Below are positions 5,359-11,670 of a DNA stretch of 13,386 bases, in pieces; position 1 is the first letter of the stretch; each line of letters opens with the position of its first letter. Origin of the DNA: CAG-411 sp045124315 (lineage in GTDB: Bacteria; Bacillota; Clostridia; Lachnospirales; Lachnospiraceae). The stretch covers positions 1 through 13,386 of the forward strand of contig JBGVLO010000225.1 in the NCBI GenBank assembly GCA_045124315.1, given 5' to 3'. The notes beneath the pieces are model-generated. The model searched no databases. It saw only the letters and a list, made by a program, of their open reading frames with translations, and was not told where the DNA came from. Both the position numbers and the translations under genes were made by a program.

Positions 5359-5448
5359 TTGTATCATATGAGGTTGGGGTCAAAAGGACATTCCCCCACA
5401 TCCTCGCAAGCTCATGTGGATTCAGACCTTTTGACCTTTGTATCATAT
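5359..5448. repeat. Palindromic element flanked by 11-bp direct repeats
   Basis: TTGTATCATAT occurs at 5359-5369 and 5438-5448. Between them is a long hairpin: GGTCAAAAGG (5378-5387) pairs with CCTTTTGACC (5427-5436), and inside it CCACAT (5396-5401) pairs with ATGTGG (5414-5419). The layout resembles a small mobile palindromic repeat, with the direct repeats as possible target duplications or element ends. There is no T-run for an intrinsic terminator. Confidence 0.6.
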
Positions 5449-5514
5449 TAGCCATTCTGTATATTTGGCATTTTTCAAATTGCACCCTCTGAATAGTTAC
5501 GATAATATATCAAT

Positions 5515-6024
5515 TTATCTCTTCTTATACGTGAATATAATACACACCACAGAAACTAAAAACACAACCGGTGCAAGTCTTACAAATACAAATTCAAGGC
5601 CATGCAAGATTGTTCCTGCAACTGCAAGTTCTGGATCATTGTAATCCCAACCAAGATAAGAGCTTTGCATAACTGCCAAAGCAATGAATACCATTACGAT
5701 TAGTGTACACAGTGCGATGAGTCCCCCACGAACAGTTTTCACTTTTACCATACTATTCTTAGCCAGTTGAAGATTAATCACCTCCAGCTTTTCAGAGATT
5801 ATTTTTAAATCATCTGAAGTGGATTCTGATACAGCTTCTCCAAGTAATGTGCTTACAGATGTATCCAATTCATCTGCTAACGACATAAGCATACTTGAAT
5901 CTGGAACTGACAACCCATTCTCCCATTTTGATACAGTCTGTCTTACCACATTTAACTTGATTGCAAGTTCTTCCTGTGAGAGACCTTTTGATTTTCGTAG
6001 TCTTTTAATGTTTTCATTTAGCAT
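5515..6024 (-). CDS. XRE-family transcriptional regulator with two C-terminal membrane segments
   Basis: 169 residues. The N-terminal Cro/C1 helix-turn-helix is clear: IKRLRKSKGLSQEELAIKLN (residues 6-25), then VVRQTVSKWENGLSVPD (26-42), ending about residue 63. A charged linker (about 66-95) leads to two hydrophobic segments, about 99-119 and 149-165, with a basic tail TYKKR. Proteins of this build are common in clostridia and Bacillus as membrane-anchored repressor-like regulators; the signal they sense is generally unknown. AAGGAGG eight bases before the ATG fixes the start. The 35-residue protein follows downstream on the same strand. A small hairpin (CGTTGC/GCAACG, 6074-6090) lies in the upstream gap. 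Confidence 0.9.
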   Translation of the reverse strand: MLNENIKRLRKSKGLSQEELAIKLNVVRQTVSKWENGLSVPDSSMLMSLADELDTSVSTLLGEAVSESTSDDLKIISEKLEVINLQLAKNSMVKVKTVRGGLIALCTLIVMVFIALAVMQSSYLGWDYNDPELAVAGTILHGLEFVFVRLAPVVFLVSVVCIIFTYKKR

Positions 6025-6176
6025 AATCTACGCCTCCTTGTTTTTGATGGCTCAATTCTATATTCAAAAGAGCCGTTGCCACAAGCAACGCACATTAACA
6101 TTCCTGCATTTCCTGTATTTAAACCTCTTGTTAAAGAGAAAAACTGGAATTTACCAAATGGACGTAGCACAAAAAG

Positions 6177-6325
6177 TGTTATAATTTACTCACTAACAAA
6201 GGACGATTAATTTGGGTCCACACGAAAAGGAACATTGCAAATACACTAATCAATTTCCAGTGTCATCCCCAGCATTTATAAAAAGTGATATTTTCCTTTT
6301 CCATCTCCTTTTACAGATTCAATAA
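6177..6325 (+). other. Weak candidate: extended -10 promoter and 37-codon ORF
   Basis: TGTTATAAT (6177-6185) is an extended -10 without a good -35. AAAGGA (6198-6203) then stands 8 bases before a TTG (6212) opening a 37-codon frame (MGPHEKEHCKYTNQFPVSS and onward) that runs into the convergent AlbA_2-like fragment by 50 bases. No family is recognised. It may be the truncated start of a lost gene or chance. Confidence 0.2.
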
Positions 6326-6590
6326 CCTGGTTCTCTAAAAAGATTTTTAAAAATTCAGAAGCCCTTGTTGATTTCAATCCGGTAATTTCTTCCACACAGG
6401 CTCTGCCAAAAATCTGCTCTCTTCCATATTTTTCATATAATACAATAACATGACGAATCGTTTTTTCAGACACATCTGTGGAAATAGTCTTTAACCGTTT
6501 TCGAATGTCCGCTTTTTTATTTCCAATGTCCGCTTTTGAACATAAATCAAATTTCCCACTAATATGCATAGCACGATTATGAAGTTTCTT
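6276..6590 (-). pseudogene. C-terminal fragment of an AlbA_2 (Schlafen-like) ATP-binding/regulatory protein
   Basis: The frame contains KADIGNKKADIRKRL, then VSEKTIRHVIVLYEKYG, IFGRACVEEITGLKSTRASE and the end GDGKGKYHFL. Repeated KADI units followed by a winged-helix-like tail ending in GKGKY(H/R)F are what I recall from C-termini of clostridial AlbA_2-type proteins (recollection, not a search). The KADI repeat is also visible as DNA: AAAAGCGGACATT occurs twice, 20 bp apart (about 6502-6540). The N-terminal domain is missing. Formally the frame opens at an ATG at 6650, but that part overlaps the SufBD-like gene in another frame and looks like a shadow. The junction of the two is near 6584-6591. 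Confidence 0.5.
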
Positions 6591-6828
6591 ATAGATTGGA
6601 TAAAACCTTATCAAAACGATTTTCCTCATCCCACTGAGCATTTGCTGCAAGAATATACAACACTCGATTTCTTACCAAAGATTTCGGATGATCAAGTAAC
6701 GAGGCAAAATCATCAAAATATTCGTACCATTCATCTGTTTCCTGACTTTCGGATACAATTTTATCGGCAAGAGCGCAAGCATATTTATCATCTTTTGCGG
6801 TCAACTTCGCTACGATATTTTCTTTCAT
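6589..6828 (-). pseudogene. SufBD-like / HEAT-type small protein, C-terminally truncated
   Basis: 79 residues starting MKENIVAKLTAKDDKYACAL, with YEYFDDFASLLDHPKSLVRN and ILAANAQWDEENRFD. This closely resembles small clostridial proteins annotated as SufBD or HEAT-repeat proteins, which I recall as clearly longer, continuing with an ARQCIKAL-type helix. Here the frame stops right after FDKVLSNL, where AlbA_2-like sequence begins in another frame, so a deletion has probably fused two unrelated genes. TTGGAGG lies 9 bases before the ATG and the start is intact. It follows the GNAT gene by 55 bp on the same strand, probably in one operon. Confidence 0.55.
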
Positions 6829-6883
6829 GGCTATTTACCTCCAATCATCATTCCACGGTTCGTTTATAAAGACACTTTTGATA

Positions 6884-7364
6884 TTATTTGATTCCGTTTC
6901 TCCACTCCATGATTGTGGTTGACTGCCAGTTACCAAACTTATCTTTTGCAATCTTCTCTCTCGTTCCAATCACCCGAAAACCACATTTTTTATGAAGCTT
7001 TATACTCCCCTCATTAACTGAAAAAAATGCTGAATACAAGGTCCAATATCCTTCTTTTTCAGCTTCCTCCATCAACTTTGAAAGAAGTGCCGTACCGATT
7101 CCTTTTTGAGTATGCTTCTGGTCTACAAATATAGAAACCTCTACAACTCCCCTGTATGAATCTCTGCTCGAAGTAGGAGCTATCATCGTATAGCCTACAA
7201 CCTTTCCATCAAGCTCATATACAAATCTGCATTCCTTAATATGACCTCTATCCCACTCCTCGTACGTCGGACATTCCGTTCGAAAAGTAACGTCGCCTCT
7301 TTCAAGACTCTGTATATATATCCATCATTTCATCCCAATCAGAATCTCTCATTTCTCTTATCAT
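6884..7364 (-). pseudogene. GNAT acetyltransferase (phosphinothricin acetyltransferase-like), frameshifted
   Basis: Two frames together give a full-length GNAT protein. The first, from ATG 7364 (GGAGGAG 10 bases upstream), reads MIREMRDSDWDEMMDIYTES and stops. The next frame continues at once with LERGDVTFRTECPTYEEWD, then CRFVYELDGKVVGYTMIAP. The acetyl-CoA site follows: VEVSIFVDQKHTQKGIGTAL (motif A, Q/KGIGT) and FFSVNEGSIKLHKKCGFRVI. The shift lies in a TATATATA run at about 7311-7320, typical of slippage. Relatives acetylate amino groups of small compounds such as phosphinothricin or methionine sulfoximine. An assembly error in the TA run must be excluded. The TetR gene lies 66 bp upstream on the same strand. 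Confidence 0.8.
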
Positions 7365-7430
7365 AAATATCGCACTCCTCCATTCCAAGTTCGTTCTCTG
7401 CAAAAACTACCCACTTTTGTACCAATAGCT

Positions 7431-8081
7431 TCATATCATAGCTGCTCTTTGCATATCAAACGAGCCTCCTTCGTGTATCAATTCTTTCTCAATTCCATAG
7501 ATTTTAATAAAATGCGTCAAGTGTGCGTCCATCAGTGTCAACATTTCATTTGTCCTATGAGGTTCCCTGTCTGTAATTCCCAGCATCAGTGTGATGGGAG
7601 AAATCAATTCCAAGGCAAGCAATCTTGGATCAAATCTTTGGATCAGTTTTTTTTCCATCATTTTTTCCAACATCAAAGCATACATTTCCTGGTTTCCAGT
7701 CAACTGATGCTTGGAGGTAAGGGCAGCAATCTTTTCATCCCTGAATTGCTCTTTCATACAAAACCTTCTGACCTTTTTTATCTGTGTATCCCTCATGACG
7801 AATTCAATGCGCCTGAAACAATCTTCTTTGAACTCATGAAGCGTTTCCGGTATCTTATCCAAATTAAAAATATTGCCAAAATTCTCATCATATCTTTGTT
7901 CCATCCTAACAATCAGGGAATTCAGAATATCTTCTTTCCCCTTATAATGTGCGTATATGGATGGCCCTTTTATTCCCACAGCTTCTGCTATCAAATCAAT
8001 GGATGCCTCATCATATCCTCTTTCTGAAAACAAATCCAGTGCTGCTAAAAGAATTTTGTCCTTTGTTTTTATCTTTTCCAT
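7431..8081 (-). CDS. TetR/AcrR-family transcriptional regulator
   Basis: 216 residues from the ATG at 8081. The N-terminal DNA-binding domain is typical: KDKILLAALDLFSERGYDEA (residues 8-27), IDLIAEAVGIKGPSIYAHYK (28-47) and GKEDIL. The rest is the ligand-binding/dimer part, without recognisable specificity. GGAG lies 8 bases before this ATG; the frame extends 11 codons further to 8114, but those codons overlap the operator region and lack a ribosome binding site. Two 16-bp operators sit on its promoter, so it very likely represses itself. No efflux gene adjoins it; the frameshifted GNAT gene follows on the same strand and may have been its target. Confidence 0.9.
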   Translation of the reverse strand: MEKIKTKDKILLAALDLFSERGYDEASIDLIAEAVGIKGPSIYAHYKGKEDILNSLIVRMEQRYDENFGNIFNLDKIPETLHEFKEDCFRRIEFVMRDTQIKKVRRFCMKEQFRDEKIAALTSKHQLTGNQEMYALMLEKMMEKKLIQRFDPRLLALELISPITLMLGITDREPHRTNEMLTLMDAHLTHFIKIYGIEKELIHEGGSFDMQRAAMI

Positions 8082-8105
8082 TTCAATTTCTCCAATCCGC
8101 AATAT

Positions 8106-8153
8106 CCTAATCATCGTTAGGTATATTTTACCTAGTAATCGTTAGGAAATCAA
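8106..8153 (-). promoter_or_regulatory. TetR autoregulated promoter with two operators
   Basis: On the minus strand TTGATT (8148-8153), 17 bp, TAAAAT (8125-8130). Operator copies CCTAGTAATCGTTAGG (8131-8146, filling the spacer) and CCTAATCATCGTTAGG (8106-8121, downstream of the -10) share CCTA...TAGG ends and the ATCGTTAGG half, centres 25 bp apart. This is a typical layout for TetR self-repression. Confidence 0.85.
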
Positions 8154-8186
8154 GTGTATTTTTTTGACATTCTTTACAATGAAATG

Positions 8187-8213
8187 TGAAACTTTTTGCC
8201 ACACTCATTCGTC
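8187..8213 (+). promoter_or_regulatory. ECF-type promoter of the sigma/anti-sigma operon
   Basis: TGAAAC (8187-8192) followed by T-rich sequence, a 17-bp spacer and CGTC (8210-8213). This matches the consensus for Bacillus ECF sigma factors of the SigV/SigX/SigW group (TGAAAC, 16-17 bp, CGTC), so positive autoregulation is inferred. The leader to the ATG is about 125 bases. Confidence 0.75.
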
Positions 8214-8344
8214 TTACTAATAGAGCGCACTCTACAGAATAACAATTGTTATAAATATTTGCGAAATTTCCACGATATCACCTTCACAGGTTGAAACCAG
8301 TTTTGCAAATATTCATCATTTTTTCGAAAGGAGGAGATACTGCA

Positions 8345-8818
8345 ATGTCATTGCAAGAGGAACTGGAAAAAAATTTAATGGACCATTATGAAAAGTATTA
8401 CCGTTTTGCCTATGGATACGTTAGAAATCAGGAAGATGCACTGGATATTGTTCAGGATAGTGCATATAAAGTAATAAAAAATCAGGGGAAACTGCGAAAC
8501 AGACAGCAAATAGACAGTTGGATCTATTCCATAATTCGAAATACTGCACTGGATTTTTTGAAGAAAACAAAGCGAGAATATCCAACGGAAGACGAAGTGC
8601 TGTACGAAATGGCAGGTACACAGGAAATGGATGAATCGGAGGATACTTTTTATGATCTAATAAGGGGCTTAAACGAGGAAGAATATACCGTTGTTACCCT
8701 TCGATATGTGGAGGACAAAAAATTGGAAGAGATTGCAGCCATATCTGGAGAGAAAGTAAATACAGTAAAAAGCAGACTCTATCGTGCACTTGGCAAACTC
8801 AGAGCAAGTATGAGTTAG
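8345..8818 (+). CDS. sigV: ECF sigma factor, SigV-like
   Basis: 157 residues. Region 2 spans about residues 14-75, with HYEKYYRFAYGYVRNQEDA, the core-binding/-10 part DALDIVQDSAYK and WIYSIIRNTALDFLKK. Region 4 spans about 108-154, with GLNEEEYTVVTLRYVEDKKL and the helix-turn-helix VNTVKSRLYRALGKLR. AAAGGAGG upstream fixes the ATG at 8345; the frame extends to a TTG at 8291 without support. The next gene, 18 bases on, encodes an RsiV-like anti-sigma factor. By analogy with Bacillus subtilis and Clostridioides difficile the pair responds to lysozyme; no oatA- or pgdA-like lysozyme-resistance gene is adjacent, so the target genes must be elsewhere. Confidence 0.9.
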   Translation: MSLQEELEKNLMDHYEKYYRFAYGYVRNQEDALDIVQDSAYKVIKNQGKLRNRQQIDSWIYSIIRNTALDFLKKTKREYPTEDEVLYEMAGTQEMDESEDTFYDLIRGLNEEEYTVVTLRYVEDKKLEEIAAISGEKVNTVKSRLYRALGKLRASMS

Positions 8819-8836
8819 GAAAGGAAGGGAGCCATT

Positions 8837-9730
8837 ATGGAAAATCGGAAGGATGATTTGCAACAAATGTTGAAAGAAAAATATGAAGAAATTGAAGTAC
8901 CAAAGGAAGCAAAGGAGCGTATAAAAATGGGAATGGAACAGGCCAAAAAAGCAAAGCAAAAGAACAGGAAAATGATATATTTTAGACGCGCAGGGCTTGG
9001 AGTGGCAGCAGCGTGTCTGTGTGTGGTAGCACTTCCAAATATTTCGTCTGGTACTGCTTATGCATTGCAGAAAATTCCGGTAATCGGATCCATTGCAAAA
9101 GTAGTGACATTTCGGGATTACGCAGATAACACGAAAGATTTTGAGGCATCGGTAGAGGTTCCTCAAATCTCAGATACAGCTGAAAATACAAAAGAGCTAG
9201 ATAAGACCAATAAGACAATAAAAGAGTATGCGGATGAATTTATTGCAATGTATGAAAAAGATTTGAAAGCTACAGAAGGTGTGGGAAATTACGAACTGAA
9301 ATCTACCTATCAGGTAATTCGAGAAAATGAACAGGAACTGGTTCTTGAAATTGATACTACATTAGTGATGGCATCCGGAACAGAATACAAAAAAGTGTTC
9401 AATATTGACAAGAATACCGGAAAGATAAAGGAGCTGGCAGATTACTTTAAGGAGGACAGCAATTATATCGATGTGCTGACAAAAGAAATTCAAAGACAAA
9501 TGCGTGAGCAGATGAAAGAGGATGAAGAGAAAAGTTATTTTATCGATTCAGATGATGAACTGAAAGAGTTTGACTTTCAAAAGCTACCTGAAGATGCGGA
9601 TTTCTACTTCGATACCGATGGCAATTTAGTTGTACTATTCGATGAATACGAAGTGGCACCGGGATATATGGGCGCAGTATCCTTCACCATAAACCGAAGT
9701 GTATTTGAAAAGTTATTATCTTCTAAATAA
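8837..9730 (+). CDS. rsiV: RsiV-like anti-sigma factor (DUF4163/DUF3298), probable lysozyme receptor
   Basis: 297 residues with one membrane segment. The charged N-terminus (1-48, EEIEVPKEAKERI) should bind the sigma factor in the cytoplasm. The membrane helix is about 49-69 and is followed by SGTAYAL, whose Ala74-Tyr-Ala76 is a fitting signal-peptidase I site, the first cut known in RsiV signalling. The outer domain contains a DUF4163-like part (about 130-200) and a DUF3298-like end with FYFDTDGNLVVLFDEYEVAP (257-276), the hallmark of the RsiV/PdaC group that in RsiV binds lysozyme. AAGGGAG precedes the ATG by 5 bases. Sigma-factor release by regulated proteolysis after lysozyme binding is inferred from the family. 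Confidence 0.85.
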   Translation: MENRKDDLQQMLKEKYEEIEVPKEAKERIKMGMEQAKKAKQKNRKMIYFRRAGLGVAAACLCVVALPNISSGTAYALQKIPVIGSIAKVVTFRDYADNTKDFEASVEVPQISDTAENTKELDKTNKTIKEYADEFIAMYEKDLKATEGVGNYELKSTYQVIRENEQELVLEIDTTLVMASGTEYKKVFNIDKNTGKIKELADYFKEDSNYIDVLTKEIQRQMREQMKEDEEKSYFIDSDDELKEFDFQKLPEDADFYFDTDGNLVVLFDEYEVAPGYMGAVSFTINRSVFEKLLSSK

Positions 9731-9740
9731 TTGAGTAGAC

Positions 9741-9821
9741 GGGGGTAGGGACACTTTCTTTGTCTTGCCAGAAAATATTTTACAGTTTTTCTTAGCTAGG
9801 CCAAGAAATCGTCCCACCTCC
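9741..9821. repeat. Imperfect inverted repeat, MITE-like, possibly also a terminator
   Basis: The left end GGGGGTAGGGACACTTTCTT (9741-9760) resembles the reverse complement of the right end (GGAGGTGGGAC, two bases, TTTCTT, at about 9800-9821), with a one-base bulge. The interior (about 35 bp) is A/T-rich. A T-run follows a few bases later (9827-9832), so it may also end the sigV-rsiV transcript. It looks like a small element with terminal inverted repeats; the family is not recognised. Nothing else is seen up to 9891. Confidence 0.4.
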
Positions 9822-9891
9822 ACTAATTTTTTAACCGCGTTTTATAAATTCATTCGACTCTTTCTCTATTTCATTCATTTATTATGACAAT

Positions 9892-10230
9892 CTATGTCCA
9901 CAAATCGCCCCAAATTATCTGCATCTTTTGAGAGTAATTCTCCAAGCAATTAAAAATTCCAAGAATATATACGGCATCCTCAAGAATCTTGTAAACTATA
10001 ATGTAATCCATACCATTTACCTTTGCTTCCCGATAATGAAAAGAATGCAAAAACGGATCTTGACTCTCACGATACATCTGCGGATTAATCTCAAGATAAT
10101 CATAGATTTCTCCTACACCATCTAACAAATGTGATGCAGCTTGATTACTCTTAAACTCCTTCAATAAATATCTTACATGCTCCTCAAGTAATCTCTCCAT
10201 CTCAGCCGTGACAATCAGTCTATAATGCAT
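9892..10230 (-). CDS. RelE/ParE-family toxin
   Basis: 112 residues. The start HYRLIVTAEMERLLEEHVRY, the helix with HLLDGVGEIYDYLEINPQMY, the strand region FHYREAKVNGMDYIIVYKIL and the end VYILGIFNCLENY follow the RelE/ParE toxin fold. Members act as mRNA endonucleases (RelE) or gyrase poisons (ParE); the sequence does not tell which. The gene starts 11 bases inside the end of the antitoxin gene, with AGGGA six bases before its ATG, so translation is probably coupled. It is intact in length for the family. Confidence 0.85.
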   Translation of the reverse strand: MHYRLIVTAEMERLLEEHVRYLLKEFKSNQAASHLLDGVGEIYDYLEINPQMYRESQDPFLHSFHYREAKVNGMDYIIVYKILEDAVYILGIFNCLENYSQKMQIIWGDLWT

Positions 10231-10480
10231 ATTTTTCCCTCACTGCTGCTAATGATTCTCTTGCGTCTTTTACACTGCCTTCTTTAATCTGTTGCTCTGA
10301 TGTCACAAGACTTTGATACATCTTGAGTCTTTCGGATACATTTTCAAACGTCTCCATACTCATAATAACCATATCTCCGTAGCCGTTCTTGGTGACATAG
10401 ACAGGTTCATCGGTTTTGTGACACAAATCCGAAATCTCAGATGTATTCTTTAATTCCTTAATAGGTATAATTGTTGGCAT
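10220..10480 (-). CDS. Phd/YefM-family antitoxin
   Basis: 86 residues from the ATG at 10480. TIIPIKELKNTSEISDLCHK, then EPVYVTKNGYGDMVIMSMET, is the Phd/YefM DNA-binding N-terminal domain; the C-terminal part (about 45-86, SVKDARESLAAVREKYAL) should wrap the toxin. GGAGG eight bases upstream selects this start; the frame could open five codons earlier at a TTG, but that TTG overlaps the ribosome binding site. It precedes and overlaps the toxin gene and is expected to repress its own promoter alone or with the toxin. Confidence 0.88.
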   Translation of the reverse strand: MPTIIPIKELKNTSEISDLCHKTDEPVYVTKNGYGDMVIMSMETFENVSERLKMYQSLVTSEQQIKEGSVKDARESLAAVREKYAL

Positions 10481-10506
10481 ATACACCACCTCCAAATTTT
10501 TGTATG

Positions 10507-10538
10507 ATAATTATACCATAATTATACCACGTAATCAA
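10507..10538 (-). promoter_or_regulatory. Toxin-antitoxin promoter with tandem 11-bp operator repeat
   Basis: TTGATT (10533-10538), 17 bp, TATAAT (10510-10515) on the minus strand. The 11-bp word ATAATTATACC is repeated head-to-tail at 10507-10517 and 10518-10528, covering the -10 and spacer. This is a likely binding site for the Phd/YefM antitoxin. Confidence 0.7.
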
Positions 10539-10567
10539 TCTAAGAATACTCACGTTCTTCGGCAGTT

Positions 10568-10685
10568 TTATCCTATGTTGGCACAAAACTCATCAAAGCT
10601 TTCAAACATGATTTCCACCTTGTCAATCTTCCTTCGTTTGTATCAACATAACCTCTGTAAAATGTCCATCCTCAATACTTTTCAA
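10568..10685 (-). other. Short orphan ORFs between the anti-sigma remnant and the toxin-antitoxin pair
   Basis: Directly after the DUF4179-like stop a frame of about 20 codons runs to TGA (ending EVMLIQTKED). It is followed by AAGGTGG, five bases, and ATG (10609) for MFESFDEFCANIG, which stops at 10568. The strong ribosome binding site and abrupt stop suggest the start of a gene cut off where the toxin-antitoxin segment was joined. Not recognised. Confidence 0.3.
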
Positions 10686-11468
10686 TTATTCAAATTCCTC
10701 CCCGTCGATCCGAACACACTGAATCTCATCCATCTGTATCAGTGTATCAAAGGTATCGCTAAATTCAAATTTTACAACATCCCCGTCAACTTTCACACCA
10801 CTTCCACACTCCTGAAGATTTATGGTCGTTCCATCTTTTAACAATAACTCCATTTTCGTGTTACTATTTTCTAAAGTTCTCATGTAGTCTTGCATATGCT
10901 CACTCATACTTCTTGGTATGGTGTATTCCATATAATATCCCATTGGAGACACAGCGATTGTAGCAATGTTATATTCCTTTCCTTCGATGTGGATAGTCTG
11001 ATTCTCAACCATAGTTTTTGCAACTTTTTTTGTTTCAAATGGAATTTTTACCTTCCATTCGCCCTCTACAATTACCCGATTACACATATCCTCTACACTA
11101 TAGTTACACAAATTGGATATACGAAGTTCTATAGAATCTATATCTTCTAGTAATTTCGTATTGCGATCAAGAATCACGCATTGAATCGTATTGTCATTTG
11201 GATTCTGGTCAAAAGAATAGAACACACCCCAATTCGTCACATCTTTTCCATCTGCCGTAACGAAAATTTCATCAAAGTTCCAGCTATCAATCTTTGTCTT
11301 TGGCTCCTTTACCAGACTTTTGCCGTCTGTTCTTCCAACAGACAACACAACGGCACTTTGATATCCATCTGTCATAATTCCATCTACTGTTACTTCCACT
11401 CCTCCATCTGTTTGCAATAATTCACTGCAATCCGCAAAACCATATTTGTATAGGTTTTTACACACCAT
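10686..11468 (-). pseudogene. DUF4179-like anti-sigma extracellular domain, 5'-truncated
   Basis: The 260-residue frame contains GVEVTVDGIMTDGYQSAVVL, FDEIFVTADGKDVTNWGVFY, WKVKIPFETKK and YNIATIAVSPMGYYMEYTIP, which resemble the outer beta-rich part of clostridial DUF4179/DUF5643 anti-sigma-like proteins. The cytoplasmic sigma-binding part and membrane helix that these normally carry are absent. In a different frame the same DNA upstream encodes the beginning of an ECF sigma factor, so I infer a deletion joining the sigma gene start to the anti-sigma gene end. The first ~20 residues (MVCKNLYKYGFADCSELLQ) are then out-of-frame sigma sequence. GAGG lies 7 bases before the ATG at 11468, so some translation is possible, but the product would stay in the cytoplasm. 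Confidence 0.6.
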
Positions 11469-11491
11469 ACATATTCCTCTTGTGAAGTCAA
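11390..11491 (-). pseudogene. 5' fragment of an ECF sigma-factor gene
   Basis: AGGAGG stands 7 bases before a TTG at 11491 that opens MTSQEEYVWCVKTYTNMVLR, then IAVNYCKQMEEWK and stop. YTNMVLRIAVNYCK matches the start of region 2 of ECF sigma factors (Y-x-x-M-V-x-R-I-A-x-N-Y). After about residue 27 the similarity ends and the DNA continues, in another frame, as the DUF4179-like domain. This is what a deletion from early sigF-type coding sequence into the downstream anti-sigma gene would leave. Confidence 0.6.
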
Positions 11492-11565
11492 ATCCTCACC
11501 TCCTACTAAATTTTGAAAAGGCCCTTTCACTACATAAACAATCTAAAACAGGAAAATATTACATA

Positions 11566-11608
11566 AAAAGCAGGAAAAAGGTAATTTTTTCACCTTTTTC
11601 CTGCTTTT
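11566..11608. terminator. Strong intrinsic terminator, probably bidirectional
   Basis: 17-bp perfect arms (AAAAGCAGGAAAAAGGT at 11566-11582 and its complement at 11592-11608) enclose a 9-base loop. The arms end in A/T runs on both sides. It lies after the AAA_14 ATPase gene (minus strand) and before the sigma remnant. Confidence 0.88.
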
Positions 11609-11670
11609 CCGCCCAAAGAATATTTATTCTTCCTCTTCGACCTGTTCCTTTTATGAAAAAATTTTTTTCA

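Noticed and set aside
8164..8169. Sigma-A promoter (TTGACA) before the sigma gene
   Set aside because: No -10 at 16-18 bp; the ECF-type TGAAAC/CGTC pair next to it is the better promoter.
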